DNA of 64,000 bases from Brevundimonas huaxiensis (GTDB lineage: Bacteria; Pseudomonadota; Alphaproteobacteria; Caulobacterales; Caulobacteraceae), in contig NZ_JABBJE010000001.1 of assembly GCF_014218725.1 (NCBI RefSeq), positions 62,001 through 126,000 of the forward strand. The letters run 5' to 3'. The notes beneath the pieces were generated by a model. That model had not been told where the DNA came from and ran no database searches. It worked only from the letters and a program-made list of their open reading frames with translations. This document shows positions 48,261 through 56,525 of the stretch, in pieces. Made by a program: the position numbers and the translations under genes. Every line of letters begins with the position of its first letter. The first letter of the stretch is position 1.

Positions 48261-49193
48261 GTGCGGCGCGCAAAGGAAAGAGCGAGTTCAGGTTTGTCGG
48301 TCAGAAACGACCATCACGAACGCACCATCGTCGCCCCGGCTATCATCGCCGGGGTCGGGGTGCACACCGGCCGCCGGGTGCGGCTGGCGGTTCGGCCTGC
48401 GCCTTCGGGCACGGGCATCGTCTTCGTGCGCACCGACATCACCGACCGCGACAACCGCATTCCGGTGTCGGGCGAGGCGGTGGTTGACGCCCGCCTGAAC
48501 ACCATGATCGAGAACGCAGCCGGCGTTCGTCTATCGACCATCGAACACCTGATGGCCGCCTTCGCCGCCCTGGGCGTGTCGAACGCCGTGGTCGAGGTGG
48601 ACGGACCGGAGCTGCCGATCCTGGACGGTTCTGCGCTGGAGTTCGTGAAGCTGCTGGATCGGGCCGGTTTCCGACCGCAGCCGACGCCGCAGCGCTACAT
48701 CGAGATCCTGGAAACGGTCCATGTCGTCGAGGGCGACAAGCATGCGGCCCTGATGCCGTGCGACCGCTACGAGATGCGGTTCGAGATCGACTTCCCGTCG
48801 GCCGTGATCGGCAATCAGGTGATCGACTTCGTCGTGGACGAACCGACCTTCCGCAAGGAGATCATGGCCTGCCGCACCTTCGGGTTCGCCCATGAGGTCG
48901 AGGCGTTGCGCAAGGCGGGCCTGGCGCGCGGCGGTTCGCTGGAGAACGCCGTGGTCATCGATGGCGACGAAATCCTGAACCCCGGCGGCCTGCGCGTGGA
49001 ACGCGAGTTCGTGCGGCACAAGGCGCTGGACGCCATCGGCGACCTGTATGTGCTGGGCGCGCCCCTGCTGGGGCGTTACGAAGGCTACAAGGCCGGCCAC
49101 GCCCTGAACAACAAGCTGGTCCGCGCCCTGCTGGCCGCCCCGCACGCCTGGCGTGAAGTGACCCGCGTGCCGGAACTGGCGCGCGCGGGCTAG
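48261..49193 (+). CDS. lpxC: UDP-3-O-acyl-N-acetylglucosamine deacetylase
   Basis: Zinc enzyme of the first committed step of lipid A synthesis, up to 310 residues. The zinc ligands are in STIEHLMAAF (His) and RHKALDAIGD (His and Asp); the catalytic His is in YKAGHALNN. The substrate loop DGSALEFVKLLDRAG is present. The start is uncertain: GTG at 48261 gives a basic leader, while TTG at 48294 (SVRNDHHERTIVAPAI...) gives a length closer to the usual 300 residues. Neither has an ideal ribosome-binding site. It follows ftsZ, as in many proteobacteria, and its stop overlaps that of convergent pgeF (CTAG). Confidence 0.94.
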   Translation: MRRAKERASSGLSVRNDHHERTIVAPAIIAGVGVHTGRRVRLAVRPAPSGTGIVFVRTDITDRDNRIPVSGEAVVDARLNTMIENAAGVRLSTIEHLMAAFAALGVSNAVVEVDGPELPILDGSALEFVKLLDRAGFRPQPTPQRYIEILETVHVVEGDKHAALMPCDRYEMRFEIDFPSAVIGNQVIDFVVDEPTFRKEIMACRTFGFAHEVEALRKAGLARGGSLENAVVIDGDEILNPGGLRVEREFVRHKALDAIGDLYVLGAPLLGRYEGYKAGHALNNKLVRALLAAPHAWREVTRVPELARAG

Positions 49194-49960
49194 GCCCCGA
49201 TCACCGCAATCAATCGACCGAAGTCCGGCTCGCCGTGCTGGAAAGCGCGGCGGTTCGAATAGAACCGCTCTGCGTCCGCGCAGGTGTCGTGGCCGGTCCA
49301 GACGGCCTGACCGATCCCCGCTTGCTGTAGCCGCCACAGGACGAAGCCGGGCAGGTCGAACTGGCGTTTGTCGTCGGTCTCTCCCGGGTGGAAGAAGCGG
49401 TCGCTGCCAGGATCGTGGTGGGTGAAGCGATCTTCGAAATCGACGCCGACTTCATAGCTCGCGGGTGCGATGCACGGGCCGACGACAGCGACCATCCGCC
49501 GAGGCTCGGCGCCCAGGGCCTGCATGGCGGAAATGGCGGAGTGGATGACGCCGCCCAGCGCGCCCTTCCAGCCGGCGTGGACGGCGGCGACGATGCGCGT
49601 CTCCGGATCGGCCATCAGGATCGGCGCGCAGTCGGCGGTCAGGACCGAACACAGCAGGCCGGGCTCGGCCGAGACGACGGCGTCGCCCTCCGGCCGGTCG
49701 CCATGCCAGGGGCCTTCGGCCACACGCGCAACGGCGGAATGGATCTGGTAACAGCCGTTCAGGTGGTCGGGGTCGGCGTTGAAATGGCCCGCGACACGCC
49801 GGCGGTTTTCGGCGACGGCGGCCGGGTCGTCCTTGGAGCCGACGCCGGCGTTCAGCCCTTCATAGAGGCCGGTCGAGACGCCGCCCGCGCGGGTGAAGAA
49901 GCCGTGGGCGATGCCGGCGGCGGTCAGAAGCGGGTGGGTGATGGGGGCGAGATCGCTCAT
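49190..49960 (-). CDS. pgeF: Peptidoglycan editing factor / laccase-domain protein (YfiH type)
   Basis: A 256-residue protein of the PgeF/YfiH family, whose members were first called polyphenol oxidases and later shown to act on peptidoglycan precursors or purine nucleosides. HGFFTRAGGVSTGLYEGLNAG is the typical start. The zinc ligands lie in YQIHSA (His), LTADCAPILMAD (Cys) and AAVHAGWKG (His). Length is standard. It is last in the operon lgt-midA-pgeF, 13 bases after midA, a frequent order in alphaproteobacteria. The precise physiological substrate is not settled by sequence. Confidence 0.92.
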   Translation of the reverse strand: MSDLAPITHPLLTAAGIAHGFFTRAGGVSTGLYEGLNAGVGSKDDPAAVAENRRRVAGHFNADPDHLNGCYQIHSAVARVAEGPWHGDRPEGDAVVSAEPGLLCSVLTADCAPILMADPETRIVAAVHAGWKGALGGVIHSAISAMQALGAEPRRMVAVVGPCIAPASYEVGVDFEDRFTHHDPGSDRFFHPGETDDKRQFDLPGFVLWRLQQAGIGQAVWTGHDTCADAERFYSNRRAFQHGEPDFGRLIAVIGA

Positions 49961-49973
49961 GCCCCCACCTATA

Positions 49974-51059
49974 TCAGGCGTCCCAGCCGGGCACGACCAG
50001 GGATCGAGGGGCGAAGATGGCGGCGGCCTTGAACAGGGTTCCCATCTGGTCGTCGCCGGTCAGCCGATCTAGCTGACGCGCGATGACTTCTGACGCGGCG
50101 GGGCGGCCGGCTTTCAGCGCCTCGGCGCGGGCCTCGATGCCCAGCCGGCGCAGGAACTCGCCTTGGGGCAGGCTGCCGGTGACGTCGGCGCCGGTTCGCA
50201 CCGCGCCTTCCAGCACTAGGGGAAAGTCGGCCCATTGGGTCAGGTCGGCTTCGCCGGGCGTGGCGAGGGGATCCACCTTCTGATGACGACGCAGGGCCTG
50301 GAGCGTGTCTCCGGCCTCGGGCCGGGCGCGGCCATAGTCGATCAGCAGGGCGGCGCCCGAGGCGGCCTTCATCAGCAGGCCGAGGTCGCGGCCGAAGACC
50401 GCCTGCTGGTCCGAAATTTCGAGAATGCCGCCCGGCGCGATTTCGAAGTCTGGCTTCTGAAAACCGCCGGATATGGCGGTCAGGCCGAACATCAGGTCGC
50501 CATCGTCTGTGACGCCGACGCGGCGCTCGGCCCAGCCGCCGTCGGTGCGGACGAATTGGCGCGCAGGCATGCAGTCCAGCACTTCGTTGGCGATCAGGAT
50601 GACCGGCGCGTCGGTCTCGATCGCCGTCAGGCTGCGGACCCAGCGCGGCGACAGGTCGGCCCCGGCCAGGGCCTTGGCCTGGAGATCGCGCAAGGGGGCG
50701 CTGGGTTCGATCAGGATCAGATCGCAGGCTTCGAGAAAACCTGGGACCAGACGGGCGGCGCGCAAGGCGTCGCTCATCAATGTGCCGTCGCCGGGGCCGA
50801 CCTCGACCAGGCGGAACCGCTCGGGCGCGCCCAGCCGGTTCCAGGTTTCGACCGCCCACAGGCCGATCAGTTCGCCGAACATCTGGCTGACCAGGGGCGC
50901 GGTGATGAAGTCGCCACGCGCGCCCAGATCCGGACGCGACGCATAGTAGCCGCCCTTGGGATCATGCAGGCAGCGGGTGACGTAGTCGGCGACCGTCATC
51001 GGGCCCGTCAGGGCGATCTCGCGCGCCAGACGGGCTTTCAGGGTTTCGGCCTGGCTCAT
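49974..51059 (-). CDS. SAM-dependent methyltransferase of the MidA/NDUFAF7 family
   Basis: A 361-residue protein. The N-terminal segment GPMTVADYVTRCLHDPKGGYYASRPDLGARGDFITAPLVSQMFGELIGLW and the SAM-binding loop FRLVEVGPGDGTLMSDALRA are typical of the family (formerly DUF185). The mitochondrial relative NDUFAF7 methylates an arginine of complex I; a similar protein-arginine role in bacteria is plausible but not shown. Its ATG overlaps the lgt stop by 4 bases. Confidence 0.9.
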   Translation of the reverse strand: MSQAETLKARLAREIALTGPMTVADYVTRCLHDPKGGYYASRPDLGARGDFITAPLVSQMFGELIGLWAVETWNRLGAPERFRLVEVGPGDGTLMSDALRAARLVPGFLEACDLILIEPSAPLRDLQAKALAGADLSPRWVRSLTAIETDAPVILIANEVLDCMPARQFVRTDGGWAERRVGVTDDGDLMFGLTAISGGFQKPDFEIAPGGILEISDQQAVFGRDLGLLMKAASGAALLIDYGRARPEAGDTLQALRRHQKVDPLATPGEADLTQWADFPLVLEGAVRTGADVTGSLPQGEFLRRLGIEARAEALKAGRPAASEVIARQLDRLTGDDQMGTLFKAAAIFAPRSLVVPGWDA

Positions 51060-51931
51060 GCCTCAGCGGCGGCCGGCGGACGCTTCCACGCGCGCCAGAT
51101 CAGCCAGGCGCCGACCAGGATCATCGGGATCGACAGCATCATTCCCATGGTCAGGCCGAACGGGAAATCCGGCATGCCGATATCCGGCTCGCGCACATTC
51201 TCCAGCGCCGCACGGCAGACGCCATAGCCCACCAGGAACAGGCCGGTGATATAGCCGGGCTTCTTCAGCAGGCCGAACTTCCAGATCGCAATGGACAGGA
51301 TCGAGAAGAGAACGATCCCCTCAAGACCCGCCTCATAGAGCTGGCTGGGGTGGCGGGGCGCATCGCCGGCGGGGCAGAAGCCGTACATCTGTTCGATGCG
51401 GGCGTTGCAGAAGCGCACGGCCCAGGGGACGGTCGTCTCGCGGCCCCACAGCTCGCCATTGATGAAGTTGGCCAGGCGGCCGAACATCAGGCCGATCGGC
51501 ACGACGGGCGCGACCAGATCGCCGAGGCGCAGCATGTCGATCTTCTGCGACCGGGCATAGAGGACGATGGCCAGGCAGACCCCCAGGAAGCCGCCGTGGA
51601 AGCTCATGCCGCCGGTCCACAGCTGGAACAGTTCGAACCGCTCCCCCAGCGTCTGGCCGGTGAACAGCTGGCCGTACATGGCCGGCTTGTAGAAGAGGGC
51701 GTAGCCGAGGCGGCCGCCCAGGATGATGCCCAGCACGATCCACAGCACCAGATCGTCCAGTTGCGTCGTGGTGACAGGCGGCTTGCCGGGCGCCCACAGC
51801 CGCTGGGTCTTGGCCAGACGGGCGGCGTACCACCAGCCCAGCACGATGCCGGCGACATAGGCCAGGGCGTACCAGCGGATCGGAAGCGGTCCGATGTGAA
51901 TCAGGACCGGATCGAATTCGGGAAAGGGCAA
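51056..51931 (-). CDS. lgt: Prolipoprotein diacylglyceryl transferase
   Basis: A 291-residue inner-membrane enzyme that adds diacylglycerol to the lipobox Cys of prelipoproteins, needed for the several lipoproteins encoded in this window. About seven membrane helices are present. Signature segments are IRWYALAYVAGIVLGWWY, MSFHGGFLGV (essential His), GRLANFINGELWGRET (Lgt signature) and RHPSQLYEAGLEG. Translation appears to start at TTG 51931, with AGGAA 9 bases upstream; no ATG or GTG fits the N-terminus as well. First gene of the lgt-midA-pgeF operon, divergent from the ubiK-like gene. Confidence 0.94.
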   Translation of the reverse strand: MPFPEFDPVLIHIGPLPIRWYALAYVAGIVLGWWYAARLAKTQRLWAPGKPPVTTTQLDDLVLWIVLGIILGGRLGYALFYKPAMYGQLFTGQTLGERFELFQLWTGGMSFHGGFLGVCLAIVLYARSQKIDMLRLGDLVAPVVPIGLMFGRLANFINGELWGRETTVPWAVRFCNARIEQMYGFCPAGDAPRHPSQLYEAGLEGIVLFSILSIAIWKFGLLKKPGYITGLFLVGYGVCRAALENVREPDIGMPDFPFGLTMGMMLSIPMILVGAWLIWRAWKRPPAAAEA

Positions 51932-52104
51932 GGGGCGTTCCTGTGCGGGACTGTCTTTGACAGCGGTTTAGCAAGCGTCGCCGCCGTCGTCGCCTGTGAA
52001 GACGCATCACGACGCCTTGATGGCGCCCGCGAAGCAGCAGAAAGAAAGGTTTCGTTCACCATAGTCGGTGAACCTTCGTTAACGACGTTGAGGTCGGAGC
52101 CGCC

Positions 52105-52392
52105 ATGCAGACCCGCAATCCCATTCTGGACGAGTTCGCCAAGCTGACGACCGGCGCCATGGGCCTGGCGCAGGCCGCAGGCGAAGAGGCCAAGACCGCC
52201 TGGCGCGCCCAGGCCGACCGGATCGCCGCCGAAATGGACCTGGTCCGTCGCGACGAGTTCGATGTTCTGAAGAACGAGATCGCCGCTCTGCGCGCCGAGC
52301 TCGCAGAGCTGAAGGCCGTCCAAAAGCCGGCTGCAAAGCCCGTGAAGGGAACGTCCACAGATGGAACTCAACCCGCGGACGCAGCCGGTTGA
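52105..52392 (+). CDS. UbiK-family accessory factor (YqiC-like)
   Basis: A 95-residue protein with an N-terminal amphipathic part (ILDEFAKLTTGAMGLAQAAGEEAKTAWRAQADRIAAEMDLVRRDEF) and a coiled coil (DVLKNEIAALRAELAELKAV), followed by a short polar tail. This is the layout of the UbiK/BMFP family, whose E. coli member helps ubiquinone synthesis under oxygen. It is divergent from lgt and precedes the YbjN-like gene. Confidence 0.85.
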   Translation: MQTRNPILDEFAKLTTGAMGLAQAAGEEAKTAWRAQADRIAAEMDLVRRDEFDVLKNEIAALRAELAELKAVQKPAAKPVKGTSTDGTQPADAAG

Positions 52393-52411
52393 GCCGAATC
52401 TGCGAACAGGC

Positions 52412-52426
52412 TTACCGTTCTGTTAA
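52412..52426. promoter_or_regulatory. CtrA-like box upstream of the ybjN-like gene
   Basis: TTAC-N7-TTAA followed by C, one mismatch from the CtrA consensus, about 40 bases before the ybjN-like start. Single, so possibly chance. Confidence 0.35.
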
Positions 52427-52465
52427 CGCCCGCGATTCTCGCGGACGCAGCGTGAAAGACACTTG

Positions 52466-52969
52466 ATGGACATCGCCCGGCCCGAGGAAGTGGACGTGCC
52501 CTTCGACCCGCTTGAGGTCGTCGAGCATGTGCTCACGGCCGAGAACCTTCCGTTCGACCGCACCGACGACGGCGACCTCGCCTTTGCGCTGGCCGGCGAC
52601 TGGAAGGACTATGAGCTGTGGTTCGCCTGGCGTCCCGAGGGCGACTGTCTTCAGCTGTGCTGTGCGCTGGATCTGAAGGTGGCCAAGAGCCGCAAGACGG
52701 CCGCCTATGAACTGGTCGGCCTGATCAACCAGCGCACCTGGATGGGCCATTTCGAGGTCTGGGCCGAGGACGGCGAGATCGTCTTCCGCCATTCGCTGGC
52801 CTTGCCGATGGGCGAGCGCCCGACCTTGGCCCAGGCGGCGTCGATGATCGACGCGGCCATCGAGGCTTCGGATCGCTACTATCCCGCCTTCGACTTCATG
52901 GTGCGCGGGAACAAGAAGCCGCAGGAGGCTATCGACGCCTGCCTGTTCGAGACCGTCGGCACCGCCTGA
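52466..52969 (+). CDS. YbjN-domain protein
   Basis: A 167-residue cytoplasmic protein of the YbjN family, which has a fold like type III secretion chaperones. Seen are WKDYELWFAWRPEGDCLQLCCALDLKVAKSRKTAAYELVGLINQRTWMGHFEVWAEDGEIVFRHSLALP and a C-terminal helix SMIDAAIEASDRYYPAFDFMV, all typical. The ATG at 52466 is preferred over the TTG three bases earlier. The stop overlaps the proC ATG (TGATG). The molecular role of the family is not well defined. Confidence 0.85.
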   Translation: MDIARPEEVDVPFDPLEVVEHVLTAENLPFDRTDDGDLAFALAGDWKDYELWFAWRPEGDCLQLCCALDLKVAKSRKTAAYELVGLINQRTWMGHFEVWAEDGEIVFRHSLALPMGERPTLAQAASMIDAAIEASDRYYPAFDFMVRGNKKPQEAIDACLFETVGTA

Positions 52970-53775
52970 TGCCAAGCGCGGCATCTGTGCCGGGTCCCGT
53001 TGTCCTGGTCGGCTGCGGCCGCCTGGGGTCCGCCATTCTGGAAGGCTGGCTGCTGACCGGGACGGTGGCGGCGCCCGATCTGATCATTCTCAGCCCGTCA
53101 GAAAAGCCGGCTGCCGAAACGGCGCGGACCAAGGGCGCGCGGATCAATCCGCCGCTGGAGGCTTTGACCGAGGCGGCGGTCATTGTGCTGGCGGTGAAAC
53201 CGGCGATGTGGCGCGAGGTGATGGCTCCGCTGGCGCCGTTCGTGAACGACCGGGCCGTCATTCTATCGGTCATGGCAGGCGTGACTGCGCCGACCTTGGC
53301 CGAAGGCCTGGGAGGCTGGCCGATCGTTCGGGTGATGCCGACGACCGGTGTGTCGCGCGGGCGCGGCGTGGCCTCTGTCTGGTCGGCGGACCCACGCGCC
53401 CAAGACGTCGGGCGGGCGTTGTTCGAGCCGATGGCCGAGACGGTCGTGCTGGCTGACGAGGCGCTGATGGATGCGGCGACGGCGGTGGCCGGATCGGGCG
53501 CAGCCTATTTCTACGCCTTCACCGACGCGCTGGCGCGGGCCGGGGAGGCGGCGGGTCTGGATGCGGCGACGGCGGATGTGCTGGCGCGCGCGACGTTGAG
53601 GTCCGCAGCCGACTCCATGGGCGACGATGCGCTGGAGACCCTGATCGGCCGCATCGCCTCGCCCGGCGGCTCGACCCGCGCCGGACTTGACGCCATGGCG
53701 AAGGACGGCCGCCTGACTGCGATGTTGAATGAAACGGTCGCGGCGGCGGTTAGACGCAACCGCGAGATGGGCTAG
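52969..53775 (+). CDS. proC: Pyrroline-5-carboxylate reductase
   Basis: A 268-residue enzyme for the last step of proline synthesis (P5C to proline with NAD(P)H). The N-terminal Rossmann motif is VLVGCGRLGSAILEGWL, followed by VLAVKPAMWREV and RVMPTTGVSRGRGV. The C-terminal dimer domain has AVAGSGAAYFYAFTDALARAGEAAGL and IASPGGSTRAGLDAM, the ProC signature. It is coupled to the ybjN-like gene by a one-base overlap and meets the convergent unknown gene at CTAG. Confidence 0.95.
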   Translation: MPSAASVPGPVVLVGCGRLGSAILEGWLLTGTVAAPDLIILSPSEKPAAETARTKGARINPPLEALTEAAVIVLAVKPAMWREVMAPLAPFVNDRAVILSVMAGVTAPTLAEGLGGWPIVRVMPTTGVSRGRGVASVWSADPRAQDVGRALFEPMAETVVLADEALMDAATAVAGSGAAYFYAFTDALARAGEAAGLDAATADVLARATLRSAADSMGDDALETLIGRIASPGGSTRAGLDAMAKDGRLTAMLNETVAAAVRRNREMG

Positions 53776-54248
53776 AAGCGTCCGCGCTCGATCTGATCGC
53801 CGAAGCGCTCGAACGCGCGGTTGGCGTCACGCCAGACGCTGTAGCCCCAGACGTCGTTGATGCTGGGCGTGAAGTAGGAATAGTCCACGGGCCGCGTCAC
53901 GCCGTCCGCCATCACGATCTCGCCCTTGATGGCCGCGCCGCCGACGGACACGCTGCGGATCGGGTCGAGGCCCGGCGTCTGACGGACCTGTTCGAAGGTC
54001 GGCCGGTTCGGCTTCAGATCGACCAGGACCAGATTGGCGGTCGCGCCCGGATAACGCTGGGCCAAGGCCTTGCCCACCTCGGCCTGAAGGCCGGCGATCT
54101 GTTCGTTGACCTCGCGGTCACCGAGCTTTTCGACCTCGCGCTGAAGCTGCGGCCCGACCGTGACGTTTACCGTCGGCGCTTGGGCCTGAGCCATGGCGGC
54201 GACGGCGAGCGTCGCGGCCAGCGGTGCAAAGAAGGCGAGTTTACGCAT
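53772..54248 (-). CDS. Unknown exported protein, convergent to proC
   Basis: Not recognised. A 158-residue protein with a signal peptide (MRKLAFFAPLAATLAVAAMAQAQA). The ATG at 54248 is preferred because GGAG lies 9 bases upstream; starts at 54257 and 54263 add charged residues before the signal. The mature part begins TVNVTVGPQLQREVEKLGDREVNEQIAGLQAEVGKAL, and later has VDLKPNRPTFEQVRQTPGLDPIRSVSVGGAAIKGEIVMADG. It has no cysteine and ends in a basic RGRF. This suggests a small soluble periplasmic protein. Function unknown. Confidence 0.7.
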   Translation of the reverse strand: MRKLAFFAPLAATLAVAAMAQAQAPTVNVTVGPQLQREVEKLGDREVNEQIAGLQAEVGKALAQRYPGATANLVLVDLKPNRPTFEQVRQTPGLDPIRSVSVGGAAIKGEIVMADGVTRPVDYSYFTPSINDVWGYSVWRDANRAFERFGDQIERGRF

Positions 54249-54333
54249 CAAAATCATCTCCAAGCCCTGTCGCCCTCAAGATGATCCTTGCAGCGTCGTT
54301 TCGCCAGACCCTGCTGACGAAAGCTTCAAAGGC

Positions 54334-55701
54334 TTAGGCGGACTCGGCGACGGTGACCGCGCCGGGGATGCGGATGGTCGCTTTCAATCCGCCCAGTTCG
54401 CTGCGATCCAGGGTGACGTCGCCCCCGTGGCCGCGCGCCACATCGCGCGCGATGGCCAGGCCCAGACCGACGCCCTTGCGGTTCTGGTTGCGGGACTCGT
54501 CCAGGCGCGAGAAGGGCCGGAAGGCCTCGTCATACATGGCTTCGGGAATGCCGGGCCCGTCGTCCTCGACGATGATCTCCAGCCCGCCGGACGCTAGGGC
54601 GCGGCCCGACAGCCGCACATGCTCGCCGTGAGAGGCGGCGTTGCCGGCCAGGTTCACCAGGGCGCGCTTGAAGGCGAGGGGGCGAACCGAGGCGGTCAGG
54701 CCCTCGGCGACGACCACCTCGACCTCGGCGCCAGCGCGCTTCGCATCCTCGCCGGCCGCCTTCAGGAGGTCGGAAATCGACACCGGCTTAGGCGGCTCTC
54801 CCGCCTCGCCGCGGGCGAAGTCGAGGTATTCGTCGATCATATGCTCCATCTCGTCCAGGTCGCCCCGCATCGCCGACTGGCGCTTGAACGGCGGAGCCAG
54901 AGCCAGTTCGAGGCGTAGACGGGTCAGGGGGGTGCGCAGGTCGTGGCTGACCGAGGCGAGCAGGGCGGTGCGCTGATCGATGTGGCGCTGGATGCGGTCG
55001 CGCATGGCCATGAAGGCGACGGCGGCGGCGCGGACCTCGCGCGCGCCATGCGGCTTGAACCGGGGCACGGTTTCGCCACGCCCGAAGGCCTCGGCGGCGT
55101 CGGCCAGACGCTCGATGGCGCGGACCTGATTGCGGATGAACAGGATGGCCACGCCCATCAACAGAACGGTCGCCACCGCCAGCCACAGGACGAAGATATG
55201 GGCTTGGGTCGCCACCGCGCGCTCGCGCGGGGCGATGATGCGCAGCACGCCTTGCGGCTCCTGCACCTGGATGTCGACGTAGGCGGGATAGCGGGTGGTG
55301 TCGAACCAGTACGGGCGGTCCAGACGCGCATCCAGGGCCTTGTCCAGCACACGGTCCACCACGCCGATGGCGCCGCGGCGTTCTTCGGTCGGAAGGGTGC
55401 GCCCATCCTGAAGCACGATGGACAGGGACATCGACCGCTCGGCGCGATTGGCCAGCTTGTCCAGGTTCGCCGGGCTGGGGTCGTCCTCATAGCTCTCGAC
55501 GGCCCAGGCGATGTCGCCGGCCAGACCTTCGGACAGGCGCGCGGTCACCGTCTGCCAATGGGCGTCGAAGAAAACCCAGGTCACCGCCATCTGCATGACC
55601 AGCACCGGCAGGACGATGATCAGCAGCGACCGGCCCCACAGCGAGGTCGGCAGGCGCCGCTTCAGGAATCGCGGCCACAGATAGGCGGGCAGAAGCCGCA
55701 T
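54334..55701 (-). CDS. Sensor histidine kinase, EnvZ-like
   Basis: A 455-residue membrane kinase. A membrane helix (LLIIVLPVLVMQMAVTWVFF, about 27-46) and a second (FVLWLAVATVLLMGVAILFI, about 172-192) flank a periplasmic domain of about 125 residues. A HAMP domain follows. The phosphorylated His is in ASVSHDLRTPLTRLRLELAL near residue 250. The ATPase part has NLAGNAASHG (N box), EDDGPGIPEAMYDEAFRPF (G1/F) and GVGLGLAIARDV (G2). It lies 4 bases after the response-regulator gene. The signal is unknown. Confidence 0.92.
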   Translation of the reverse strand: MRLLPAYLWPRFLKRRLPTSLWGRSLLIIVLPVLVMQMAVTWVFFDAHWQTVTARLSEGLAGDIAWAVESYEDDPSPANLDKLANRAERSMSLSIVLQDGRTLPTEERRGAIGVVDRVLDKALDARLDRPYWFDTTRYPAYVDIQVQEPQGVLRIIAPRERAVATQAHIFVLWLAVATVLLMGVAILFIRNQVRAIERLADAAEAFGRGETVPRFKPHGAREVRAAAVAFMAMRDRIQRHIDQRTALLASVSHDLRTPLTRLRLELALAPPFKRQSAMRGDLDEMEHMIDEYLDFARGEAGEPPKPVSISDLLKAAGEDAKRAGAEVEVVVAEGLTASVRPLAFKRALVNLAGNAASHGEHVRLSGRALASGGLEIIVEDDGPGIPEAMYDEAFRPFSRLDESRNQNRKGVGLGLAIARDVARGHGGDVTLDRSELGGLKATIRIPGAVTVAESA

Positions 55702-55705
55702 CGGT

Positions 55706-56443
55706 TCAGTCGGGAGCCAGCATATAGCCGACGCCGCGCACCGTCTGGAGATAGCGCGGGTTCTTGGGGTCGACTTCCAGCTTGCGGCGCAGGCGCGTCA
55801 CCTGCACGTCCACGGCGCGGCCGGTGATGTCGGCTGTGTCCGGCGACAGGCTCATCCGCTCGACCGGGGCATGGGCGTGGAGCGCCAGGGTCTTGAGCAA
55901 CTGAGCTTCGGCCTCGGTCAGGCGCTGGGGCGCGCCGTCACGGCTCAACTCCAGCCGTTCCATGTCGAAGACGGCGGTGCCCAGCTTGATCTCCTTGGGA
56001 CCGATCGGTTTGCCGCCGGTGCGACGCAGGATGGCGTCGATCCGCAGCACCAGTTCGCGCGGCTCGAAGGGCTTGGACATATAGTCATCGGCGCCGCGCG
56101 ACAGGCCCTCGATCCGGTCCTCGGCGTCTCCGCGCGCGGTCAGCAGCAGGACCGGCGTCTTGGACAGTTCGGCCTTGTTGCGGACCCAGCTGGTCAGGTC
56201 CAGGCCGCTTTCGCCTGGCATCATGACGTCCAGCACGACCAGATCGAACTCGATCAGCTCCATCATCCGCTTGGCGGCGGCCGCGTGCGCGGCGCCCGTC
56301 ACGCGATAGCCTTCGCGCGCCAAGAATTCCTTCAGCAGTTCGCGGATGCGATCGTCGTCATCGACGATCAGCAGATGGCGGCCGACGCCGGGGCCGGCGA
56401 TGGGGCCGGAGCGGCCATGCGAACGCGATTCCGTCATGCTCAT
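55706..56443 (-). CDS. OmpR-family response regulator
   Basis: A 245-residue regulator. The receiver domain has the acidic pair in LLIVDDDDRIRELL, the phosphorylated Asp in FDLVVLDVMMPGESGLDL, and the conserved Lys in DDYMSKPFEPREL. The C-terminal winged helix has LTEAEAQLLKTLALHAHAPVERMSL and DVQVTRLRRKLEVDPKNPRYLQTVRGVGYML. A GGGGGAAAC site precedes the ATG. First gene of the two-component pair; divergent from ilvE, which it might control, though nothing in the 82-base gap proves this. It resembles the PetR-like alphaproteobacterial regulators. Confidence 0.92.
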   Translation of the reverse strand: MSMTESRSHGRSGPIAGPGVGRHLLIVDDDDRIRELLKEFLAREGYRVTGAAHAAAAKRMMELIEFDLVVLDVMMPGESGLDLTSWVRNKAELSKTPVLLLTARGDAEDRIEGLSRGADDYMSKPFEPRELVLRIDAILRRTGGKPIGPKEIKLGTAVFDMERLELSRDGAPQRLTEAEAQLLKTLALHAHAPVERMSLSPDTADITGRAVDVQVTRLRRKLEVDPKNPRYLQTVRGVGYMLAPD

Positions 56444-56525
56444 GCGACGTTTCCCCCGCTTGCGGCGTTGACCTGAGCGATTCGTGCGGCTCTAAGACCG
56501 TCAGTTTCGCGGGAGACGTATTTCA

